Source of the DNA: Triticum aestivum
Taxonomy: Eukaryota > Streptophyta > Magnoliopsida > Poales > Poaceae
Length of the DNA stretch: 64,000 bases
Direction: 5' to 3'
Assembly: GCF_018294505.1 (NCBI RefSeq)
Contig: NC_057808.1
Location: 229,397,780 to 229,461,779 of the forward strand
Shown: positions 1-10,358 of the stretch, piece by piece
Layout: every line of letters starts with the position of its first letter
Position numbering within the stretch: the first letter of the stretch is position 1
Translations under genes and position numbers: made by a program
The notes under the pieces: model-generated
The model's database searches: none
What the model was told of the DNA's origin: nothing
Seen by the model: the letters and a program-made list of their open reading frames with translations, nothing else

Positions 1-344
1 GAAACACACACATAAAATCAGAGACCGCAGCCAAGCAAGAGATGACCCAACCATCGTGAGAGGTGCCCTCCTCCCTGAGGGCCATGACATGCGCGCGGAG
101 TTTGCTGCAGAGAACCTTAATTGCTTCCGCTTCTCAAGGTTTGCTTAAAGTCTTCCATAGGTATAAAAAGATAGTTAATTTGTAAAGGCCATCAGCTAGG
201 TGCTTAAGAAAAATCCCTTCAATAAGCGATTTTTGTTACAGATATGCCATAAGGACCAGGTACGAGTAGCAAACAAAATCCAAGCAATCCGTCTAGTGAA
301 ACAAGAGAGTCTCCAGCATAGGGTGTGAAAAGCGGTAAAGGACC
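1..344 (-). pseudogene. LINE ORF2 C-terminal tail, broken
   Basis: On the minus strand this stretch encodes the kind of tail that follows the zinc-knuckle region of plant L1-type LINE ORF2 proteins: a Trp-rich segment, then NK..IEGIF and KHLADGLYKL, then a Leu-rich stretch and KLRAHVMALREEG. A frameshift lies near the NK motif and a TGA follows the SKP motif, so it cannot be translated. The piece runs off the left window edge and is cut on the right by the Harbinger insertion at 345-347. It may be the 3' end of the LINE whose endonuclease lies further right, but no reverse transcriptase sequence links them. Assignment rests on motif recall, not on a search. Confidence 0.5.
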
Positions 345-347
345 TTA

Positions 348-367
348 GAGCATCTACAACCGGACCT
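348..367 (+). repeat. Harbinger left terminal inverted repeat
   Basis: First 20 bases of the element. They pair imperfectly with the right end at 2447-2466 and directly follow the TTA target duplication. Confidence 0.8.
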
Positions 368-841
368 CTAAAAACCGCCTCATACGCCCGGGCGGGACGC
401 CCGGTCACTGTCCAATCATGATTTTTTGACCCAGACGGGCCCCTCAAACGACCCTCAAACGCCCAGGCTGACTGGCACCCCCATATCCAACCCAAATATG
501 GGGCGAATACGGGGGCGCCCGGGCACACCTGCCACGTCGGAACCGACCCCGTCCCAAATTGCACCAAATCCCCCTCCCCCGAGCTGCCAGATCCATTTGC
601 TCTCTCCTCTCTTCTTCTCCTCCGCGTCGTCCGGCTTGCAGCTCTGCCGCCGCGCCCGCTCCGCAGCCATTCCCAGCCTCACCGCCGCCAGCTCTGGAAG
701 AGTGCTCCCGTCCTCGCCGCAGGGGAAGTTGTCGCCGGCCCGGACGCCATCATGGTACGTCCGACAACTCTTCGGCTCCGCCTTGCGCTTGATGTGTTCG
801 ACACATTGACCGACCGGAATTATTTTGATTTTGTTAGGTAA

Positions 842-2266
842 ATGATGGATTCGGATGCTTCATCGAACGAGGAGTGTGGACTGTCGGAGCTTGACCAAAT
901 GATTCAAGATGAGTTCTTCGATTCGTTGGATTCGGACGAAGAAGTGGACATGCTCATACTCATGAGCATGCAAGAGGAAATGGACCGGCAAATGGAGCAT
1001 ATTCACAACCTCAAGGGCTCAATCAAAGGGAGAAGAGTGGTCAACCGGGACAGGGTGTCTGAAGCAAAGCTACTGCACAAAGACTACTTTGCTCCCACAC
1101 CTGCTTTCCCGGATGATCCATGGTTTCGTCGTTGTTTTCGCATGCGGAAACCATTGTTTTGGTGCATTGTGGAGGGAGTGGAGGCACACGACAAGTACTT
1201 CAAGCTGAGAAGGGATTGTTGCGGCCAACTCTCTTTCTCGGCCAAGCAGAAGTGCACAACTACTTTGAGGATGCTTGCACTTGGTACTGCTGCAGACGCC
1301 GTTGGTGATATGGTCGGGGTGGGGGAGAGCACGTGCCTCAAGACTACTGTCAAATTTGCTCGCGCTGTGGTTGAGGTGTTTGGACCGGAGTATTTGAGAG
1401 AACCAAATGCGCGGGACACGGAGAAGTTGTTGGCTATTGGAGAGGCAATGGGGTTTTCAAGAATACTCGGATCAATTGATCGCATGCATTGGCAATGAAA
1501 AAACGGCCCCAAAGGTCTGCGGGGAATGTATCAAGGTCACACGAGAGAGGCCACCATCATACTAGAAGCGGTGGCATCACATGACTTATGGATTTGGCAT
1601 GCTTTCTTTGGAATGTCCGGTTCTCACAACGACATCAACGTGCTTCAACGATCTCCTGTGTTCAGGAGGCTTTGCAATGGGGAATCATCGTCGTGCAACT
1701 ACACCGTCAACTGCCGGGACTACAACATGGGGTACTATCTTGTTGATAGTATCTATCCTCAGTGGGCGGCGTTTGTGAAGACCATATCCGACCCGCTTGG
1801 CAATAAACAGAGCCACTTTGCAATAATGCAGGAAGCGGCTAGGAAGGACGTGGAGAGGGCATTTGGTGTGCTTCAAGCTCGTTGGGGAATTGTGCGGAGC
1901 GCTTCAATGATGTGGGAATCGGAAACTTTGTGGCAACTGATGACATGTTGTGTTATTCTGCACAATATGATTGTCGAGGATGAGGGTGATGGTGTAGCCC
2001 AAACCCATGATTTCGAAGCACCCGGAGAACAAGTTGAAATCCCGGAAGATCAAGATGCGGCTCAGCTTATGAACTTTCTGCGGATGCATCAGAATCTTCG
2101 AAACCACAAGTACATATATTGTATAAACTCATGCATTGCCTCCTTGATTTCCCGTAGGTACTCAATGATCTTGTGGAGCACATGTGGATCTACAATGGCA
2201 ACCAAGGAGGCAATGCTTGAGTTTGACACTTCAAATAAATTTTATGTAAACGCTATGTATGTTTGA
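842..2266 (+). pseudogene. Harbinger transposase with one nonsense codon
   Basis: A single reading frame of 475 codons encodes a plant DDE transposase (HARBI1/Plant_tran type), which cuts and rejoins the element ends. The N-terminus is acidic (runs of D, E and S), followed by a PDDPWFRRCFRM segment typical of the family. The acidic triad is visible: D213 in GSIDRMHW, D264 in GSHNDINVL and E338 in RKDVERAFGVLQARW. The frame is interrupted only by TGA at 1496-1498, right after MHWQ, where related proteins usually have Trp; the following codons resume the family pattern without a frameshift. The start at 842 (two close ATGs, 842 and 845) is the first in frame. The C-terminal 50 codons or so lose family resemblance and may be read-through. 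A one-base change would explain the break. Confidence 0.8.
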
Positions 2267-2469
2267 TACCAACAATTGCTATTTACGTGCGACATTACGT
2301 TGCATGATCGACGTGCATGTATTGCATGTATTTGAGAGTCCGGATTTAAGATATATGGATGAACGAAATGAAATATGAGGGCCCGTTCGAATTCACCCGC
2401 GGACGTACTTGACGCGTCCGCGGATGTTTGAGAGCCCTGATTTGCCAAGTCAGGCTATAAATGCTCTTA

Positions 2470-3120
2470 TAAAAAAAAGAAAATGTGATTTACATTTTCG
2501 GTTATCCCACGCAAAGGGCATGGACCGTCCCCGGTTCATGCCGTTTCTGCACTTCCACACCAGATGGCAGCCTGTCCCGCACAAGTTGCTACAGAATATT
2601 TTTTCAGTTTAGTACATATATATAACGTTTCATTTTGAAAAAATAGAATATACCACCGGGAATACTGCCATAAAATTAACCGCCGAAAAAAAATCGAGTG
2701 GTTCGTTCCAGCGAGCCGTCTCGGGATGCTGAGTTTTTGATCCGTTGTCTACAGCAGGCGACGGAGCATGCGTGATGCGACCGGCTGGTACGCACTGGCA
2801 CTGGCGTCTTCTCGAGCGAGTCACATGCCTGGGTTGGTTGGTTGGGCTAATCGATGCCGCTGTCCACGCAGATATGAATAAAACCACCCTGCGTTCGGAG
2901 CAGAGCAGGCGTGCTTGTCCTGGAAAGGCCAGCATTCCGATGCGCCTCGACCGGAACTGACCTCCTTCTGTACGGATATTTAGTGCTCGACCGCGCGCGG
3001 CCAAGCTCATCGTACCACCTATACGTGCTCCTATATGCAGAAAGCAAGCTAGTGCGAGTACCACATTGATTCAACTGTGCGGACTGCGGACGACCCCTGC
3101 TGACCTCATTGCTTGAGTTG
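2470..3120. other. Unassigned sequence, no gene seen
   Basis: About 650 bases between the Harbinger right end and the first foldback element. ORFs on both strands are short and match no family I recognise. It may be remnant transposon or low-copy DNA. Confidence 0.5.
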
Positions 3121-3124
3121 GAAT

Positions 3125-3412
3125 GTACTCACTCGGTTTCTTTTTTTTACTTCTCGCAGTATTAGATTTGTCGAACACAAAATTTGTAAAGTTTAACCAA
3201 GTTTATCTTAGAAAATACCAACATCAAATAAAAAATAAAATAAATAAAATATAAAAATTTATTCCCTGATAGATCTACTGATGATGATGTTGTAATGTGA
3301 ATGTTAATAAAGTTTTGTATATAAACTTGATCAAACTTTACGCGCAAAAAAAAAGAAACTTGATCAAACTTTGAAGAATTTGACTTCAGAAAAATCTAAT
3401 ACACCTGAATAA
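3125..3412. mobile_element. Stowaway-like MITE 1, decayed
   Basis: The left end reads TACTCACTCGGTTTC, close to the Triticeae Stowaway/Mariner start TACTCCCTCCGTTTC. AT-rich arms pair with each other: AAAGTTTAACCAAGTTTAT near 3188 is matched by the complement of the stretch around 3300-3340. The right terminal repeat is not intact. A short direct repeat AAACTTGATCAAACTTT occurs twice near 3325-3372. No coding capacity. Confidence 0.6.
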
Positions 3413-3535
3413 CACCCCCCCCCCTCTTCAAAGTGTTCGTTGTGTATACCGTCAAAGTGTCAATTGATGTTTTTCTTATGGTTCAATTCACTCACAACCC
3501 CCTTATCTTAAACAGTAAAAGATCCACAGAGCATC

Positions 3536-3780
3536 TACTCCATCTGTTCATTTTTACTCTGCGTATAGATTTGTGTGAAGTCAAACTATATAAAGTTTGA
3601 CCAAATTTATATTGATAAATATCAATAGTTACAACACCAAATATATATAATATGAAAATATATTCCGTAATGAATCTAATTATATTGATTTTGTATTGTG
3701 ATTGTTGATATTTTTTCTATAAGTTTGATGAAATTAGAGATATTTTGATGTAAATTTAGAAATAATTTTTTCTATAAGTT
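3536..3780. mobile_element. Stowaway-like MITE 2, truncated
   Basis: The left end CTACTCCATCTGTTCATTT and the inner GAAGTCAAACTATATAAAG match the same foldback family as MITE 1. The region around 3590-3640 is roughly the reverse complement of 3690-3735, giving a hairpin. The right terminal repeat is missing or too diverged to see. Confidence 0.6.
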
Positions 3781-3897
3781 TGGGTAGTACGAGAGGATGT
3801 GCTCTACGTTCGTGGCTCTGCCAAGTCTTGGCGAGCGAAGTAAATTCTAGTTTTTTAACCGGACCTTTAACAAACTTAGGGGTGTAAACACTTAGAA

Positions 3898-4170
3898 TTA
3901 AAGCAGGCATGGGTTCGAGAACTTGATTCTTATAACCATATATTTGTGACGATGTGGTGCCTTCAAAGTTTCTCTGTCCCACAAATGAAGCTCGCGATGA
4001 ACTGATGTCGTGCGATCTGCAAGGGGAGCCGAACCGACTGTCCTCTCCCATGCCGCTATAACAACATCTATGACGTTCCGTCTTTTCAACCACGGAGCCT
4101 CAAAACGTTTTGTGTGCTCCTTTGCATAGAGCATCTCATTAGCCTCCCCATCCGTGTCAAGAACTATCGG
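3898..4170 (-). pseudogene. LINE ORF2 fragment after endonuclease
   Basis: Minus-strand frame with FEAPWLKRRNVIDVVIAAW and ELHLWDRETLK, the linker between the endonuclease and reverse transcriptase of plant L1-type LINEs. When element B and one copy of its ATCGG duplication are removed, the reading frame runs from the endonuclease piece at 23684-23967 straight into this piece, so both belong to one LINE. Resemblance fades below about 3900, and the reverse transcriptase that should follow is not in the window. Confidence 0.75.
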
Positions 4171-5102
4171 TAATGAGGACATCAATACCATTGTTACACC
4201 CACGGCCTCTACTGCTATACATACTGGACCAATTACTAGAGCTCGCGCACGTCAATTAAATTACTAGAGCTCGCGCACGCCAATTAAATTACTAGAGCTC
4301 GCGCACGCCAATGTTTATGAGAATATGATGCTGCCTAAATTGGATACATTTGTCTTGCTTACAAATGAAGGGCCTGGCTTGGACAAGAAGGATGAACATT
4401 GGAGCAAGATCAAGCATGGAGATGATGGCATGCGCAAGGGGAACAAGAACGGAGTTACAAGTGATGATTTCAGGACTTTGAAGTCACCATAATGAGTGCA
4501 TGAAGGCTTGGACGAAATATACAAGATGCCACTTCATAAATTTCGTCCACAGGCTATTATAGGTGCTACGTCACCTTATTATTGGGCCAGCCCCATGTAA
4601 ATTCGAAATACTTTAGTATAGGCTGTTTTTAGAGTCCGTATGTGTGGGGGGAAAGTTAGGGTTGGTTTCGGACCCCTCCTCCAAGGGGTCACGAACTCCC
4701 CCCCCCTTCCTCCATATATACAACCCTTAGGGACTCGTTTAGACTTTGGGTTTTGTTTAGATTAAAAGTTCACCATAGCTACAACTTCGCGTACTTCATT
4801 TGTGTTCAACGACCAGACCAAGACGTCACAGAACCCCACCTTGATCAATAAAGTTTTCATCTTATATTTGCAATATCCAGATTGCAATCACAATTTCTTG
4901 ATTGTTTCTCGTTTGATTGCAGCAAATAGACCCTCGTGGTCAGATTGATTGTGCTTCGGCGTGGTCAATAACCTCTCGGGGTTGGTTTAGCGATTGCTAA
5001 GGTGCGACGTCCTCGCACATTCGTAATCGGATTGTCAAAGTCTACTCCTCCGAAACGATAATCACCTTCTCGTCGAAAGATGGGACACCTTTGCCTCTAT
5101 CA
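4171..5102 (+). repeat. Element B 5' LTR
   Basis: Matches the 3' LTR at 22769 and the solo LTR at 59062 along its length and ends in CCTCTATCA. Its first bases are TAATGAGG where the solo copy has TGATGAGG, so the terminal TG is mutated to TA. A TATATA run at 4715-4720 is a possible TATA box. Its early part corresponds to the polyprotein C-terminus encoded in the other copies. Confidence 0.9.
4232..4314 (+). repeat. 28-bp tandem triplication in B 5' LTR
   Basis: The unit, beginning ATTACTAGAGCTCGCGCACG, occurs almost three times in a row; the other two LTR copies have it once. The expansion sits where a stretch present in the other LTRs is missing. Confidence 0.85.
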
Positions 5103-5104
5103 AG

Positions 5105-5114
5105 TGGTATCAGA
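5105..5114 (+). promoter_or_regulatory. Element B primer-binding site
   Basis: TGGTATCAGA, complementary to the 3' end of initiator tRNA-Met, two bases after the 5' LTR. It would prime minus-strand DNA synthesis. Confidence 0.85.
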
Positions 5115-6211
5115 TATCTAGGTTGTTCGGTGAGATTTTCCAGTTTTTCATAGTTTAGATCGTATATGTTCTTCATACCTACAGTCCACGAAAAAGCCAC
5201 AAAAAAATAGGGTAGTTCATCATATCCGAACCAAGCTGAGCCTTTTAAACAATCTTTTCAGTATTTTTCTTTGTTGAATTTGCGGTTGCATCATCGTGTC
5301 GAGTTGCTGGTCTTAGCATCTAGTCCCTTAGAGTTTCGAGTTCTGTTCACCGGTTATCACGCCGTCGCCGCACCATCATTATCACCGCTGCCATATACCA
5401 CCATCGTCACCACCGCTGCTATATATCACCATCGTCGTCACCGCTGCGATAGACCACCATCCTCGTCACCGCCGCCACATACCACCATCAAAATCACTGT
5501 TGCCATATACCACATATTCGCCGCCATCACGCTAATCCGAGTCCACCTCCATCACAAATTCGCCACCAGTCCGTGTTCCACCGCCCTACATATATCTGCC
5601 ACCAGTCCGAGTTCCACTAGATTCATCTCTGCCACCAGTGCTAGTCCGAGTCCAGAATTTGTTTCTTTGTTTTTGATTTCCCGATCACGCCATACTTCGA
5701 GTCGTGACCAAGTCAGACTCCCCAACTTCCGTACTGCCCGTAGAAGAAAAATAGTTCCAAACTAAAAAAAACTAAGTCTGGAAAATTCTGGCTAGGCAGT
5801 TTTTAGACCATTTGTAGACTTTTTGAAATTTTTTATTACGGAGCAAAAAAGAGGCAAAAAAAGTGAAATAAAGAGATTTAGAGTGTGCTCCTCCCTTGTT
5901 TACGTGCATCGCCGTGGTTTTGTTAGTATTCTATAGCGTCTCTAGCATGGTCTAGCCTAGGACCAGCACAGTACCGTCGTTAAGCATTTATTCAACTTTG
6001 CATCTCTGAATTGATTATTGCTTACATTTTTGCTACCATATCATAAGCCTTCCCAGCTCCACATACATCTACATCATGTGTTTGACACCACCTGACAATC
6101 GCTCTGTCCAAGCTTTGTGAGTTTTGACTACAACGGTTGTCAATCGCCACCTGCTGCTGGGTAAGAACTGGTAAGAATTTGAGATTTGCTTGACAGATTT
6201 GTGACACCCCA
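5115..6211 (+). other. Element B 5' leader, CACC-rich
   Basis: Non-coding leader between primer site and gag. Bases 5360-5620 are full of CACCATC and CCGCCA repeats; the ORF they create is low-complexity. The leader is interrupted by element C at 6212 and continues at 8841-8940 before element A. Confidence 0.7.
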
Positions 6212-7730
6212 TGATACGTCTCCGTCGTATCTATAATTTTTGATTGTTTCATACCAATATTATACAACTTTCACATATTTTTGGCACCTTGTTATATAAT
6301 TTATTGGACTAACCTATTGATCCAGTGCCCAGTGCTAGTTCCTGTTTTTTGCACGTTTTTTGTATCGTAGAAAATCCATTTCGAACGAAGTCCAAATGCA
6401 ATAAAATTTCACGGAGAATTATTTTGGAATGTATGTGATTTTTGGGAGTTGGAATCACCGCAAACGGAGGCCCACACAGCCCACAAGACACCAAGGCGCG
6501 CCAGAGGCCCCTGGCGCAAGGTGGTGGGTTGTGCCCTCCTCGAACGTCGGTTGGAGCTCTACTTCGGGCGCAAGGAAGCTTATATCCAAACAAATCATGT
6601 TAAAATCTCAGCACAATCGGAGTTACGGATCTCCCGCAATATAAGAAACGGTTTTCGGCTACATCGGGGGAACGCGAAAAAGAAGAGAACAGAGAGGGAG
6701 ATCCAATATCGGAGTGGCTCCCGCCCCTCCGCCGCCATGGAGACCATGGACTAGAGGGGGAACTCTCCTCCCATCTAGGGGGAGGCCAAGGAAGAAGAAT
6801 AAGGAGGGGGGGCTCTCTCCCCCTCCCTCCTGGTGGCGCCAGAGTGCCGTCGGGGCAACGATCGGGACGACGATCTACATCAACAATCTTGCTATCGTCA
6901 ACACCAACTCTCTCCCCCTCTATGCAGCGGTGTAACACCCCTTCTCCCCCCTGTAATCTCTACTTAAACATGGTGCTCAACTCCATATATTATTTACCAA
7001 TGATAATTGGCTATCCTATGATGTTTGAGTAGATCCGTTTTGTCATGTGGGTTAATCGTGATCTTGGTTGGTATGATTGTAATTTTATTTATGGTATTGT
7101 CCTACGGTTCCCTCCGTTCACGCGTAAACGTGAGGGGCCCCCGCTGTAGGGTGTTGTAGTATGTTCATGGTTCGCTTATGGTGGGTTGCGAGAGTGACAG
7201 AAGCTTAAACCCGAGTTAGTGGGGTATGACGTATGGGAGTAAAGAGGACTTGATACTTAATGCTATGGTTGAGTTTCATGACCTTAATGATCTTTAGTAG
7301 TTGAGGATGCTTGCTAGAGTTCCAATCATAAGTGCATATGGTCCAAGTAGAGAAAGTATGTTAGCTCATGCCTCTCCCTCATATACAAGAATGATTACTG
7401 GTACTTGTTATCGATTGCCTAGGGACAAATGACTTTCTTGTTGACAAAAGCTCTCTACTAAAACTAACTTAGTTGTGTCTTTATCGAAACAGCCCCTTGA
7501 TTTTATTTACGTGCTCTTTATTATCTTGCAAACCTATCCTATCACACCTACAAAGTACTTCTAGTTTCATACTTGTTTTCGGCAAAGCAAACGTCAAGTG
7601 TGCGTAGAGTTGTATCGGTGGTCGGTAGAACCTGAGGGAATATTTGTTCTACCTTTAGCTCCTCATTGGGTTCGACACTCTTATTTATCAAAAAAGGCTA
7701 CAAACGATCCCCTATATTTATGGGTTATCA
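6212..7730 (+). repeat. Element C 5' LTR
   Basis: About 1.5 kb, TG to CA, ending CCTATATTTATGGGTTATCA. It contains a GC-rich section (6470-6540, 6720-6850) like other LTRs of this group. Its last part is repeated at 8598-8835. Confidence 0.85.
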
Positions 7731-7741
7731 AGACCTTTTTC

Positions 7742-7759
7742 TGGCCGTTTCCGGGGAGT
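7742..7759 (+). promoter_or_regulatory. Element C degenerate primer-binding site
   Basis: TGGCCGTTTCCGGGGAG is a damaged form of the tRNA-Asp-type site seen intact in element E; two bases are missing and one is changed. It starts 11 bases after the LTR. Confidence 0.7.
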
Positions 7760-7852
7760 TATAGCATGGGGTGAATATTCTCGTGTGTGCTTGTTTGCTT
7801 TATCACCAAGTAGTTTTTATTTCCTGTTCTAAGTTGTTCTCTATCTTTAGTT

Positions 7853-8572
7853 ATGGATATGGAACAGGAAACACCAAAAAAATTAGTTGTACCTGCTACT
7901 CATGGAGATGGGGAACCTCCTGAAACCCTCGGTGCTTGTTATGTGAAGATATTATGCACTACTTTGATAATCCTGAGAAAACCCCATTCAACTATATAAT
8001 GGGAGTAACGTTGGATCAACGTGAATACTTTAGGGATTATCGCTTGACTCATAAAGGGAAATTGTTATGGGATCAAATTTATATGTTGCGTTGGTATGCT
8101 CGGGATCTATGCTTGAGACATGATTATACTTTTTGCTCTAGAATGAATGCTCCACATCTTCCCTTTTCATGCAAATTTAATGATAATGAAACCTTAGCTT
8201 CTTATGCTAATGGTATATGATTACTATGATGTGGAACGAATAGAAGAATTTGTTGCTTTTAAGGGTGCACATGAAATTGAATCTTTGTTTGATATTTTTG
8301 AAGATTTTGATGATTCAGTTTATAGACTTGAAAATCTTGCTATCATTAAATATTTCTATGATAATTATAAATACAATTATGATATTGATGTATTTATTGA
8401 GAACAACTCCGCTGTCCAAGAAGAGACTAATATTTTGCAGGAGTCTATGGAAGAAGAAATTGATGAAACTGCGAGCTCATTGGATGACAAGGATGATGAG
8501 GAGAGCAAAGAACAAACGGAGGAAGAGCGGATTAGCTACCCGTGCCCACCTTGTAATGAGAGTAACTTCTAG
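7853..8572 (+). pseudogene. Element C internal ORF of unknown function
   Basis: Starts MDMEQETPKKLVVPATHGDG, then shifts frame near 7935 into a segment with NPEKTPFNYIMGVTLDQREYFRDYRL and MNAPHLPFSCKFNDNETLASY, then again near 8215 into an acidic stretch (FDIFEDFDDSVYRLENLA, later long D/E runs) ending at 8572. Comparable ORFs occur in non-autonomous grass Gypsy elements of this group, where they stand in the place of gag. I recognise no enzyme domain, zinc knuckle or protease motif. With two frameshifts it is not translatable. Function unknown. Confidence 0.6.
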
Positions 8573-8597
8573 TTTCACACCTATCCTATCTTGCAAA

Positions 8598-8835
8598 CCC
8601 CTAGATTTTATTCACGTGCTCTTTATTATGTTGCAAACCTATCCTATCACACCTACAAAGTACTTCTAGTTTCATACTTGCCTTCGGTAAAGCAAATGTC
8701 AAGTGTGCGTAGAGTTGTATCGGTGGTCGATAGAACTTAAGGGAATATTTGTTCTACCTTTAGCTCCTCATTGGGTTCGACACTCTTATTTAACAAAAAA
8801 GGCTACAAACGATCCCCTATACTTGTGTGTTATCA
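8598..8835 (+). repeat. Element C 3' LTR, 3' end only
   Basis: Matches 7497-7730 of the 5' LTR. Bases 8567-8597 contain scrambled bits of the same sequence, marking the deletion edge. No polypurine tract or promoter part remains. Confidence 0.8.
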
Positions 8836-8840
8836 CCCCA

Positions 8841-8940
8841 CCACCACCACTTTCTAGTAGTCTGTAGGATCATATTCTTGTGTGTTTCTATTGTCTCTAA
8901 CCTTGGCATGATCACAAACCGATGAGATTGACTGGGAGAA
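8841..8940 (+). other. Element B leader, second piece
   Basis: Continuation of the CACC-rich leader after element C, ending in GAGAA, the target duplication of element A. Gag of B resumes at 18511 beyond element A. Confidence 0.7.
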
Positions 8941-10344
8941 TGATAACCCACAAGTATAGGGGATCGCAACAGTTTTCGAGGGTAGAGTATTCAACCCAAA
9001 TTTATTGATTTGACACAAGGGGAGCCAAAGAATATTCTCAAGTATTAGCAGTTGAGTTGTCAATTCAACCACACCTGGATAACTTAGTATCTGCAGCAAA
9101 GTATTTAGTAGCAAAGTAATATGGACGTAACAGTAACGATAGCAAAAGTAATATTTTTGGATTTTGTAGTGATTGTAACAGTAGCAACAGAAAAGTAAAT
9201 AAGCGGAGAACAATATGTGAAAAGCTCGTAGGCATTGGATCGGTGATGGAGAATTATGCCGGATGCGGTTCATCATGTAACAGTCATAACATAGGGTGAC
9301 ACAGAACTAGCTCCAATTCATCAATGTAATGTAGGCATGTATTCCGAATATAGTCATACGTGCTTATGGAAAAGAACTTGCATGACATCTTTTGTCCTAC
9401 CCTCCCGTGGCAGCGGGGTCCTAGTGGAAACTAAGGGATATTAAGGCCTCCTTTTAATAGAGTACCGGACCAAAGCATTAACACATAGTGAATACATGAA
9501 CTCCTCAAACTATGGTCATCACCGGGAGTGGTCCCGATTATTGTCACTTCGGGGTTGCCAGATCATAACACATAGTAGGTGACTATAGACTTGCAACATA
9601 GGATCAAGAACTCACATATATTCATGAAAACATAATAGGTTCAGATTTGAAATCATGGAAACCGGGCCCTAGTGACAAGCATTAAGCATAGCAAAGTCAT
9701 AGCAACATCAATCTCAGAACATAGTGGATACTAGGGATCAAACCCTAACAAAACTAACTCGATTACATGATAGATCTCATCCAACCCATCACCGTCCAGC
9801 AAGCCTACGATGGAATTACTCACGCACGGCGCTGAGCATCATGAAATTGGTGATGGAGGATGGTTGATGATGATGACGGCGACGAATCCCCCTCTTCGGA
9901 GCCCCGAACGGACTCCAGATCAGCCCTCCCGAGAGGTTTTAGGGCTTGGCGGCGACTCCGTATCGTAAAACGCGATGAATCCTTCTCTCTGATTTTTTTC
10001 TCCCCGAACACGAATATATGGAGTTGGAGTTGAGGTCGGTGGAGCGTCAGGGGGCCCACGAGGCAGGGGGGTGCGCCCAGGGGGCAGGCGCGCCCCCACC
10101 CTCGTGGACAGGGTGTGGGCCCCCTGACGTGGATTTTTCTTCCAGTATTTTTAATATTTTCCAAAAAGATGTTCCGTGGAGTTTCATGTCATTCCGAGAA
10201 CTTTTGTTTCTACACATAAATAACACCATGGAAAGTCTGCTGAAAACAGCGTCAGTCCGGGTTAGTTCCATTCTAATCATGCAAGTTAGAGTCCAAAACA
10301 AGGGCAAAAGTGTTTGGAAAAGTAGATACGACGGAGACGTATCA
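8941..10344 (-). repeat. Element A 3' LTR
   Basis: In plus-strand view it runs from TGATAACCCACAAG to GGAGACGTATCA. It contains a GC-rich inverted repeat at 10046-10128. Confidence 0.92.
10046..10128. repeat. GC-rich hairpin in element A LTR
   Basis: GTCAGGGGGCCCA at 10046-10058 is perfectly inverted as TGGGCCCCCTGAC at 10116-10128. Inside are further inverted arms CACGAGG / CCTCGTG and GCGCCC-type blocks. The other LTR (about 18206-18288) has the same structure with a mismatch. Confidence 0.85.
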
Positions 10345-10345
10345 A

Positions 10346-10358
10346 CTCCCCCAAGCTT
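10346..10358 (-). promoter_or_regulatory. Element A 3' polypurine tract
   Basis: On the minus strand AAGCTTGGGGGAG, directly before the 3' LTR. It would prime plus-strand DNA synthesis. Confidence 0.8.

Larger units (their letters stand above)
348..2466 (+). mobile_element. PIF/Harbinger DNA transposon
   Basis: The element is bounded by imperfect terminal inverted repeats: GAGCATCTACAACCGGAC at 348 and, reading inward from 2466 on the other strand, GAGCATTTATAGCCTGAC. About 15 of the first 20 positions match. It is flanked by TTA at 345-347 and TTA at 2467-2469; a 3-bp TTA/TAA duplication is the hallmark of PIF/Harbinger insertion. It holds one transposase gene; I saw no second Myb-like ORF, which autonomous members usually have. 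It interrupts the LINE tail on its left. Confidence 0.85.
6212..8835 (+). mobile_element. Element C: deleted Gypsy retrotransposon
   Basis: Starts TGATACGTCTCCGTCG and ends GTGTGTTATCA, flanked by CCCCA at 6207-6211 and 8836-8840. It has a full 5' LTR, a degenerate primer site, a broken ORF and only the last 240 bases of the 3' LTR. The duplication shows it inserted as a full element and then lost an internal stretch reaching into the 3' LTR. Confidence 0.88.

Noticed and set aside
1496..1498. Stop-codon readthrough or selenocysteine in the transposase
   Set aside because: A simple nonsense mutation is sufficient; plants do not decode TGA as selenocysteine and no special context is visible.
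1084..1512. 142-codon minus-strand ORF
   Set aside because: Shadow of the Harbinger transposase frame.
5271..5765. 164-codon ORF rich in His, Pro and Ser
   Set aside because: It is produced by CACCATC and CCGCCA repeats in the leader of element B and has no domain.
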